Shown: piece by piece, positions 13,301 through 22,700 of the stretch | How positions within the stretch are numbered: position 1 is the first letter of the stretch | How the letters are laid out: every line of letters starts with the position of its first letter | Assembly: GCF_008831285.2 (NCBI RefSeq) | Contig: NC_045147.1 | Coordinates: 20,216,581-20,280,580 of the forward strand | Reading direction: 5' to 3' | Length of the DNA: 64,000 nt | Source of the DNA: Nymphaea colorata | Taxonomy: Eukaryota > Streptophyta > Magnoliopsida > Nymphaeales > Nymphaeaceae | Translations under genes and position numbers: made by a program | Notes under the pieces: generated by a model | Databases searched by the model: none | What the model was told of the DNA's origin: nothing | The model's input: only the letters and a program-made list of their open reading frames with translations

Positions 13301-13969
13301 ATATAAAGCATCATCAGCTGTACGTATAAGAAAAAATTATAGTGCACACACAAAAAATGTGGTTCTGCCTTCCAGCTGCGAGCTAGCCGCGAGAGATGCT
13401 TGTATACTAGAGAGCGGAGAACTAACTCTCCAACTGTTGTGTACCACAGAACAGACATGGAGACAGAGATAGAGAGATTGTTGGTGGTGTGGTGTTATAG
13501 CGCTCAACCCAAATCAATACTCCTCTATACCATTGCCGTAGAATCCTTCAGAAATGGAACAAAAGGTTGTATTACCCATTCAGCTGCAGCGGAACCACTA
13601 TGTGACGCGTGGGCTGCTGCTCATGCCAGCTACACCAATTCTGTGTCAGTGCCCTGCAATCACTCATTCAACTAAGCAAGAGATCAGTTAGTCAAAATTT
13701 TCTAGCTCCACCACTGCCATCCAGTTGCATTACCCATCATTTGGTGAGAGAGAAAGACTTCAAATTTTTCGGTTCCGATGTTTAGAATTGGACGAAAACT
13801 AGAAATCAACTTATAAAGACAATTGCTATAGTTATATATTAGGAAAAGATATAAAAAGTAACGATTCTTTTTAAATGTGTAAGAAATGTTTTAGAAGCTC
13901 AAGACTTGGACCATTTTTTGAGAATCCTTACAACATCAACATGTGGGCAATTTGAAATCACATCTCTTA

Positions 13970-14520
13970 AGGCGTGTTTGATGGACATGAGAAAAAAAAA
14001 CCCATCCTGGACTTTTTCTCCAGAATTTTACCATTTTTTTCCCGCCCATTTCGAATGAAATAAAATTTCTCCGAATACCAACGGAATTTGGGGAAAAAAG
14101 TTATTTCGGACCTTGCCGCAATTGGACCAGTCTGGGTCAGCTACGGCCTACGGTAGGGAGGGAGGGTGACAGAGAAGGGAAGGAAGGAGTGGGGCTTCTG
14201 CCCCCAGAGTGGAAAAAATTTGGCGGGAGAAAAAGTCGGACCTCTGCCACAGCTTGTGGAAACAAGGAATAATGAAGGTTCTTTCTCCTTTAATTTCAAT
14301 ATTTTTTCTTTGGGGCGAAACCGTGGAAGTAAAGCCTTTGTTTTTTGAGAAATGTTTAGGTTAATTTATCAAACAGGAAAATTTAGATCACTTTTCTTTG
14401 TCTGTCAAACACGAGCTAAATTTGGAAGGAAGGGAAAAAGTTCTCCTCCAACCTATTCTACGAAATTTTTCATGGATAAAAAATTCTTGCAAGTTTCTCC
14501 ACGGCATCAAAAGCCCCCCT
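13970..14520. mobile_element. Possible MITE relic
   Basis: The segment opens with GGCGTGTTTGATG and closes with CATCAAAAGCCCCCC, whose complement reads GGGGGGCTTTTGATG. These imperfect terminal inverted repeats bound an AT-rich interior. I could not find a matching target-site duplication, so ends and superfamily are uncertain. Confidence 0.35.
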
Positions 14521-14689
14521 AGGTTTTCTCATACGGAGATCTTATCCTTGCATCGAAGGTTGTGAAATTTACTCAAGTTTTAAGTTTTTTTTTTTTTTTT
14601 TTAACTATCCCGCGATTGTCTCTTAAATCAACAATCGTAACTCCAGGTTATTTGATAGAGCAAAAATATACGATCTCCCACTTGTTCGC

Positions 14690-14690
<1 letters not shown>

Positions 14691-14734
<44 letters not shown>
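14691..14734. repeat. (TA)n microsatellite
   Basis: About 21 uninterrupted TA units, not associated with a gene. Confidence 0.9.
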
Positions 14735-14735
<1 letters not shown>

Positions 14736-17084
14736 TGAACTTAGCCAGCTCTTTAATGACAAAATATTTGAAAAGCGTCACTCAAAATGCCATATAATGG
14801 AAGCACAAGCAACAGTTTACAATATAAAAATGCCATATAATGTCTCCCTTTCCTATTTCTGTAAATATTAGTTTTGAGTTCTATTTACTAAGTGCAATCG
14901 TAATATGCATGGGCACAAAATACATCAACACTTAAGAGCCAAAAAATATAGAAGAAAAGGTGTTCACTTTCTGCTTTTTTTAAACTGGGAAAGCTGAGCA
15001 CTTTAATTTCAAAGATGTTACGATTTAAGCATCAGCTTTTTCGCGATTTTCTTCAACAACAAGGTTCCAACATATTTTATATACATATTTGATGAAATTT
15101 GAGCGTGATAGTATTTACAAAAAATAGGAAAAGGAGACAAGCCGGCCTGGCTGAAAATTCAGTGACATTCACTTGAACTGATGAGAATCAGCAAAAAAGT
15201 ACTATTTTATTCACTACTTAAAGATATTGGAGGGAAATGGATAAATATTTAAATAGGAAAATTTATACAAATAATAAAAGGTACTAAATGAACAGCAAGT
15301 TCATGCATCAAATATTGCATTAGTCAAATGGCTAATGAATCATACTTACAAATTCAACCGGCACTTCTTAAAAGGATAGAGAAAAAAGAAAAAGAAAAAG
15401 AGTGTATGCAAATGACAAACAATGGACGGAGCATTGTTCTATCCTCTATGGCACAATAAGGCGTCCCAATTTCTCCCCTCCCAAGAACTGCAACGAATCC
15501 ACTTCGTAAAATCGCTCGATTTCCACTCATTTTTGACATAATTTAAAGCAAAACATAATGTAGTAGATCGAACATGGTGCATTTGACACTTTATTGACCT
15601 TCAAATCACAAGTTTCAACAAAAATCCTCTGTTCATTCCTTTCAAACTTCTATGCCTTTCGTTGTATATCCTTATGGGAGACCTTATATCTTCATTATTT
15701 CCAACGCTGCTTCTACTTGCAGAGAACATAAGAATCACGATAAATCACATCCATTAGTTAAGCACACATTTAGAGGTCTGCTTGATTCTGTTTGCTGAAA
15801 TGCAAGACAATCACGAACGTTTTGTTATACCATTACTGCTCCAAAAAATGGGTGAGCATGACTGTTTGGACGAAACATTAAAACTAATGTTTCATGGATC
15901 CGACCGCATTTTCGAAACATCTTTGAAATAGTTTCATGAAACATTCATCATCAAATGGAATGGAGAAGATGCCATGCAAAACTTAGAGTGTTGTTCTTGA
16001 GAAAGAGATAGGGTACATATTTAAATTTGGCAATTTTTTTTTAAGGGCAGGCATTTAATAAATCCAATAATTCGCTGCAATTCGGGAGGTAGAAAATCAA
16101 CTGAAATAAAAAGGACGACAAACAATTTGAAAATAGAAAAACTTAAAAATATAACATGGGTGTCCATTGAATCGACTTTGCATTAAATTATGAAGTTTAT
16201 TAATCATTCGATTTCATTTCAACACCACTTTCAAACAATTACAAATGCACTTTCCATGTTATGTTGTTAACATGGAAACCATATTCCCACATTTCAACAG
16301 AGGGCCATTATAAGAACTTTATGTGGGAATTTTCAAAGGTTTACTTTTGCCCATATAGGAGAGGGCTTCAATTTAACTCAACAAGGGTAGCTTGGTCATT
16401 TTAAACCATAACACATAGCGCCATAATAGCAATTATACCAGGCTGTAAAATTTCAAATTTCCAAGTATATAAAGTCGTATATTTGGGCCTAACACGCGGA
16501 AGTGTGTTGAGGTCCGAAAACACTGAAATGCTTTCGCATGTGAAAAGGAGAGACCTGCCTCTTGTAAAGGACAAAAAGAGAAGCACAAAAATGTTAAAAG
16601 TACAAAAAGACTCTTCAGCCAGCCGAACACCGGATCCCTGTCAGCAGCCGAACATGGAAGTCGGCCTCACACAATGTGATGTTAATAAGTTGAAAATTTA
16701 AAAAATAGTCATAAAGGGTGTCTTTATTTTATGCTCTACAATATTTATGAGATGATAGGCTGACTGTACTGGGAGTTGGACATAATATTTAAATGAAAGA
16801 AGATAATGAATTAAATAGCTGAGGTGATGTAGCTGACAACATAGTCCCATCATAGACCAAAAGAAAATGCTTTACATTATGTAAAACAACCAAAGGGCGC
16901 TTAGTGTCAAAGTCTTTTCAATTACAAACTTGCGTTGGGAACTCACTACAAAACCAGGCAGCTAAATGAAATTGCTGGAATCCGAGAGTTTCATGCTAAA
17001 AGTCCATTTTCCAAGTCATGAAAAAGAGAACGTCACGCGGTCCGTTGTTTGATACCAAAGGATTGGTAACCGTTGGGGACGATG

Positions 17085-17665
17085 GGTCCATTGGCGGGAA
17101 TTCGAAATCAATATCCATCGCACCCAAACCCCAGAGGGACAGAGGAGTGGCGGATTGTCCCTGGGAACGAAGGATGGACGTTCGAGGCCTTTGAATTCCC
17201 GCCACCTCCTGCTGCTGAACGACCTTCTGATGCTGAAGATCCCTTGCAATTGCCCTCCATGGCCGATCTTCTTCTCCAAGGTACAATATCGGCGCTTTCC
17301 CTCCAATGTCGTCTCGATACTCGAGCCTTGACCAATGTCTTCTGATAATCTCTTGGTTATGGTTTTGTTGGATCTGGAAACAGGCTCCAGCGATTTTCTA
17401 CGACGTCTGGGACGGTGCTTCCGTCGAAGATGCCGCCGACGAGGGAGGAGGTGGCCAGATGTTCCGGACGGGTTACGGGAAGCCCGTGGCCGTAAAGGAG
17501 TCTTCGACAAGGAGCGCGATCGCCGTTCTTGGAGAGGGCGGAACACTAGCCGCTGAAGGTGATCCGTTTCCCCCACCGGCCTTCTCTAATTTTTTCTAAT
17601 TTATTAGTCGAGCACTTTCGGCGATTTATGATACAAGTATCGGTTGACGGTTGGATATGTTCTTG
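17085..17665 (+). pseudogene. Broken duplicate of BRCA2 exon 1
   Basis: This segment matches the first exon of the BRCA2 gene 2.6 kb downstream at DNA level, from GGCGGGAATTCGAAATC in the leader through the coding part and donor (GAAG|GTGAT) into intron 1. Shared protein phrases are WRIVPG, EGWTFEAFEFPPPP, LPSMADLLLQGTISAL and GGGGQMFRT. It cannot act as exon 1: the 60 or so bases that hold the start ATG in the intact copy are missing, and two separate 2-bp deletions (near 17,330 and 17,387) split the frame into three. It has a single GGGGQMFRT unit where the intact copy has two. It is probably a tandem partial duplication. Confidence 0.85.
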
Positions 17666-17689
17666 CTAAAAATACTTTTTTCAAGTACC

Positions 17690-17805
17690 AAAAAAGAAAA
17701 CTTCACGCGGTCGATACCTACGGATGGGTTACTGTTGGGGATCATTGGTCCATTTTCGCAAGCGCGCCAGTACAGCGAGACGGTGGCGGGAATCCGAAGC
17801 AAACT
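17690..17805 (+). repeat. Third, short copy of the BRCA2 5' edge
   Basis: The phrases CACGCGGTC, GTTGGGGAT, TTGGTCCATT and GGCGGGAATYCGAA recur here in the same order as at 17,030-17,110, just before the broken exon-1 copy. Only the upstream edge is present; no coding part follows. Confidence 0.55.
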
Positions 17806-17882
17806 GACCGCAAGAGAACCGAGCATGGTAGAAAAAATGTGATTTGTGCAGCAATACAAAAATTTGGGCATGGAAGGCAAAA

Positions 17883-18705
17883 TCACAAGGGGATATTGTG
17901 TGAATAGCGTACATCGACGCGCAAATGTTTGGAGAAACCAGATATGAAGCATACCAACAGTTTAGGGCAGAGGAAGGGATCAACAAAAGGCGGTAATCCT
18001 TGTTCTTCTTCAGCAGGGCAGAAATAACTCCACGGCCTCCCTCCTTCAATTTGCATTGGTAGGTAAAAATCTGGGGGGAAATAGCTCATTACAAGGGATT
18101 GCATCATCGTCAATGGTGACCACATCAGGCGGCATTTGTTCCCCAGGTTGATGTAGCCACGATCATCAAAAAAGAAAGGGGGCGATTGACGCTTCATGCG
18201 TACCGCCCGCAGCCTCAAATGCTTCATCTGCAAAGGAGAATGTTGTGTCACAATATATGCATCCGATGTCGAGAACCCATGGCTAACTGCATCGATGCAT
18301 TACAGGATGCGGTGCATGGAGAAAAAGAGAGACAGAGACAGAGAGAATGCTGAGGGAGACGGCAGTTGAGAACAAAAAGAGCAAATAGGAGGTCGCGAGA
18401 TAAGGAAAAGAACAAGTTAGACCTCATCCTTCTCTGCCAAGTCTTTTGGCTCCGTCGACTCTCGATCATCGCAGTGGGTGTTCTCTCCCAGTGGTATTCG
18501 CCGTCGTCGTTTCCTTGGCCTTTCCTCCGACGGGTTACTTCTCGTCGACGTTTCACTGGCCTTCGGATGGATGCTTTCTTGCAAAACCAGAAAGAATGAG
18601 ATGGGGAGAAAGCGCGCGCGCGGGAGAGAGGTGGGATCATCTTGTAACCGCCAACGGAAGGTCCCCACCGCGCCTTTATGAAGATGGGAAGCCGCAAGCA
18701 CGTGC
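17883..18705 (-). pseudogene. Unrecognised coding-like remnant
   Basis: Read on the minus strand, about 18,700-18,420 encodes a basic stretch (PRKRRRRIPLGENTH) ending in LAEKDE. A good acceptor (CTTTGCAG) lies at about 18,238, after which protein-like phrases appear in alternating frames: EAFEAAGGTHEASIAP, QMPPDVVTIDDDAIP, FYLPMQIEGGRPWSYFCPAE. Moving between these phrases needs frameshifts, so if this was a gene it is broken. I do not recognise the family. It could also be chance in a region of mixed composition. Confidence 0.3.
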
Positions 18706-18749
18706 TGTCCAGCGGCAGTGAAGGTGTCGGTTTCGCTACGATTGCCACC

Positions 18750-19530
18750 AACTTTTTATTTTAAATAAAAAACGAACGAAAAGTCATTAGCAACAGCCAA
18801 ATCGGAAGAGGATGCAAAGTTTATAAACCAATATTTTTTTTTAAAATCCAATTTATACATTCATATGTTTAACTCTATGAAAAGTAGCTTAAATTGTTGA
18901 AAAACATGTACGTCTGAATAGCTCATAAAGTTTAAACTTATTTTACCAACTCAACCTACTTTTTTTTTTCTCTCTCCCACGAACGAAATTGAAATCCAAT
19001 TCAAAGAAAGGAAGCTTCATTGAAACAAAAACGCTATTAAAAGAAGTCGGCGGTGAAATTCTTGGCGACAATAAGCGTATGAACAAGAGAGAATGAGAAG
19101 GGACCCGATTAAGCAGTTCGGCGGTGAGGCTCTGGCCGTCGTAGAGGTTGGCTTAGAATAATGAAGTGTACTCCTCCAACGTTTTTTCCCTCGTCGTCGT
19201 CCTCTTTCCGATCTCCCCCCTTTCTTCAGCCTCCGCTTTCTATTTATCGAAGGCTTGGACTCTTATTCTTTAACGCGAAACACCAACCCGTATCGTCCCA
19301 TTTTTATTGACTCGGACGATTTCCTCTTTGACAAACACACACGCCCCAGCTTATCAACGATGGGCGAAAGATACTTACACGAAGAAACGGAGACGAAAAA
19401 TACAGCCATACGCGTCTCGTGGAGAAAACTCTGAATCGTATCGTACCAGGAAATTGATCTGACATGCTTTGTTCCTCCCTCTCAAGCGAAGTTGGTAAGC
19501 CCGAGCGTAGGTGTGGTCAAAACCCCAAGC
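18750..19530. other. Intergenic stretch upstream of BRCA2
   Basis: Mixed AT-rich and pyrimidine-rich DNA. A two-copy phrase, GTCGGCGGTGAAATTCTTGG and TTCGGCGGTGAGGCTCTGG, lies near 19,047 and 19,119. No gene is recognised. Confidence 0.4.
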
Positions 19531-19620
19531 TCGGGTTCAACCCGACATCCAAAACACTTGAGCTCGAGCTCAATCTGATTAAATTTAAAAAAATATATAT
19601 TTTTAATATAAAATAACATA
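19530..19620. repeat. Dispersed repeat abutting the BRCA2 leader
   Basis: The block GAGCTCGAGCTCAATCTGAT followed by an AT-rich tail also occurs near 57,610-57,670 (GAGCTCAGTCTGATTAAATT with a similar tail). The two copies indicate a dispersed, probably transposon-derived element, here ending about 30 bases before the leader homology of exon 1. Confidence 0.55.
19607..19615 (+). promoter_or_regulatory. TATA-like sequence upstream of BRCA2
   Basis: TATAAAATA lies 115-123 bases before the BRCA2 ATG, inside the AT-rich tail of the dispersed repeat. Position suits a core promoter, but AT-rich tails match by chance, so this is weak. Confidence 0.3.
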
Positions 19621-19646
19621 CGCGGTGCGGTCCGCGCAAAGAGACG

Positions 19647-19654
19647 GCGGGAAT
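19647..19654 (-). promoter_or_regulatory. E2F-like site upstream of BRCA2
   Basis: On the minus strand the sequence reads ATTCCCGC, which fits the E2F consensus WTTSSCSS. It lies 76 bases before the ATG. E2F control is known for several plant recombination and replication genes; its use here is inference. The same phrase is kept in the broken exon-1 copy, and another GAATTCCCGCC occurs inside exon 1. Confidence 0.4.
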
Positions 19655-19729
19655 TCGAAATCCATCTCCATCGCGCCTAAACCCCAGAGGGAGAGACGAA
19701 GTCCAACGGCGGAGGGAGAGTTGGGAACC

Positions 19730-22700
19730 ATGGCTGCCCTTCCTAGCTTGCAGCACTGCTGGCGGATTGTCCCGGGCGACGAAGGATGGACGTTTGAGGC
19801 GTTTGAATTCCCGCCACCGCCCCCTGCTGAACCACCTTCTGCTGACGATCCCTCGCGATTGCCCTCCATGGCCGATCTTCTCCTCCAAGGTACAATATCG
19901 GCGCTTCCCCTCCAATGCCATCTGGATACTCCAGTCTTGTTATCGATGTCTTCTGATCATCTATTGCGTATGGTTTTGTTGGATCCGGAAACAGCGTCTC
20001 CAGCCATTTTTTGCGACGTCTCGGGCGGTGCTTCCGTGAAAGATGCCGTCGACGAGGGGGGAGGTGGCCAGATGTTCCGGACGGGCGGAGGTGGCCAGAT
20101 GTTCCGGACGGGCTCCGGGAAGCCCGTGGCCGTAATGGAGTCTTCGATCAGTAGAGCGATTGCCGTTCTTGGACAGGGTGGAATGCTAGCCGCTGAAGGT
20201 GATTCATTTCCCCTCCGGCCTTCTCAAAACTTTTCTTATTTATTACTTTTTTAGTCGAGAGATTCACAATACAATGTTGGATATATTCTTCCGTTTAATG
20301 TTAAGATTTCAAGTTATTCGTTGTATCTGTCTCCTTTTCTTTTTCTCAATTCCATTGACCGTGATTTTTACGGCATATCTATTCATTTTCCTAAAATCAC
20401 CGTTATGGGAAAATCGTTGTGTTTGTTTTCGGTATCTCAGACAATTGGACACCTATCAGAAAATTCTGGGGGCTTTATTCGTAACTCAGACGATCGGGTA
20501 GTTATCAGGAAATTCCACGTACTAGTCTTTCCCTATCGTAGACGATTGGATCAAGTGGTTCAAGCAAATTCATCTTCCATACATCACTGAGGGTCTTGCT
20601 AGTTTTAATAAGATGGACTATAAAAGTTGAATGCGGATCTTGCTTTGTTTTTGTCCTTCATCGTCCAGTTGTGATGGAAGTGAATAGATTGCTCGAGAGG
20701 ATCTGTTTTCCTATTTCCTGGACACAAAAACAGGATGGGGGCTCTCTCCCCTGTAGGTGTGCATCGGTTTTGGTACTTCGGTGGACATGTTTTGGAAGTT
20801 TAACTCTCATTTTTCACCTTCATTGCAGTTAGTGGAAGTAACTTAGCAGATACTGGAACAACCCAACCCACTCTTGGGCTCGAGCCCTTGATTCGGTGGA
20901 TCCCTACGGGACTAAATTTATAGCGTGTTACAATTTACCCCGCTTAAGGCACACACGTCCGTGCGTGTGGGACCCCAGGTCCGAGTGTTGAACCGGCTTT
21001 GATACCACTGTAACGCGCCCTACCCACTCTAGGCTCGGCGGATCTTAACCCACTTTCTAGCAGTTTTGGCTCCAACCTCGAAAAGGTTAGGAACCAAGAC
21101 AATTATCTCATTAATGACCTTCTTTATAAGCCCTTGAAGATCTCTCACAATCTTCATTACAGGGCTAAACTTATGGAGTGTTACAGATACAAAAATTAAA
21201 TACTAAGCAACAGTCGTTCATCTTGAACGATCGAATTGTATTTGTTTTTAAATGATCATCTCGAGTTTCACCCTAGACTCTTTGCTTCATCCGTCTCATC
21301 CAAATGTTCTTCGGTGAATCTTGAAATTTTTATTGCTGGAGTTGGGTGCATAAATTTACTGCTTCTAGCAATATATGTATTCACCTTCTAAGCAATAGAT
21401 TGACTGCAGTGGAACTTTGTTATTGACCGTGAGAACATCAATCCCATTAATTTATCAGCACAGAAAAAAGTGTTTATTTTGGTGAAAAGAAAAAGAAAAA
21501 AGTGTTCATTGGATCTAACAAATGTGTCAAAATTAGTAGGATTTTTTTTCAGGCAGTTTACATTACAATTTGCTTAAGGACTTCCTGTAATCATGCATAA
21601 TTTGAAAAGGAACTAGTGCAAATTTAATTGTATAAATTATATAACTATTCTGTATGCCTTAGTTCATGTGGGTTAACAACCTCAGTATTCTGTCATATTT
21701 CTCAAGGCATTGTCATTTCTTTAAGATTATGATTGGCTTTCTAAATGTGTTGGAGAATTTATCCTCCAACTTTTTTATCATGACCTTGGTTATGGAAATT
21801 CTATGGGAAATTAGAGAATTCAGTAGTCGTTGGTTTTCCGTTTTTGTTTATCTCTCATCCTTTCATGTAGCTTTTGAATTTCTCGTTTGCAGGTCAAGCA
21901 AGCTGCAGTGCATCTTATGCAGACTCCTCTTTCTCATGTTCACTCTTTCAATCAGGATCAGGAAAAACCATAAAACTATCTTCTAAAAGCTTGAGCAGAG
22001 CTAGTAATCTCTTGTCAGACAATAAAGAAAACTTCTCTCACTCCCAAAAATGTGAACCCATTCTAAATCATGTTTGTGATATTGGGCAGCACACGTGGGA
22101 TGGTGGCGGAAATTTGGTGGACAAGTATCTTGTGAATGCAGGGGAGGAGACAACGTGCAACACTAAGCCTTTGATTACTGTCTCTGGTCATAAACGTCAA
22201 CTAACTGGTCCGACATGTATGTATTTATCAGAAAAGCAATCAGATGCAGATGTATGTACTAAAACTATGGGCTGTGGAATGAAGAACTTTGCTCCTAAAG
22301 AGCCACAAATAAAGATCCAAACCGCTGGTGGAAGATCTTTATCAGTGTCTGGTGATGCACTGAAACGGGCAATGAATCTTCTTGGTGGTTCAGAATTTGG
22401 GATTCAATCCTGTAACATGAATTCTGGTGATTCTTTATGTTTTTCTTCTTCTGAGAAGCGGGACTTCAACATGACCTCATGCAGCAAAGAAAACATCCCT
22501 TTGATTCCTATCTTCAAACCAAAATGTGCAATAAATGAAGGTTTGACAGAGAAAATGCAGCCTTGTTTCGGAACTCCTACTCAGTCAAACCCATTCAGGC
22601 CTGCTTCTAATCTTAATTCCACTGGTGGCATCAGAGAGCGCATTGGTGCTAGCGATGACATCTGCAAGCACACTGAAAGGGAAAGAGCACCTCTTCTGGG

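Larger units (their letters stand above)
5345..17015. other. Long intergenic stretch without recognised genes
   Basis: About 11.7 kb in which I recognise no gene, tRNA or rRNA. Visible content: poly-T and poly-A tracts, a two-copy tandem repeat (6637-6780), a short (TA)n (8268-8290), a 65-base foldback (10316-10380), a MITE-like segment (about 13,970-14,520), a long (TA)n (14,691-14,734) and a short inverted repeat GAAACATTA/TAATGTTTC (15,871-15,893). Several open frames of 60-160 codons occur, for instance minus 12,976-13,458 and minus 7,241-7,504. None shows a family motif and I do not call them genes. Confidence 0.5.

Noticed and set aside
12976..13458. 160-codon minus-strand frame
   Set aside because: It has some protein-like stretches, but no recognisable family, no conserved motif and no convincing gene context, so it was not called.
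20854..21185. Cassandra-type TRIM carrying 5S rRNA sequence
   Set aside because: I read the LTRs for the 5S-like promoter boxes that define Cassandra and did not see them.
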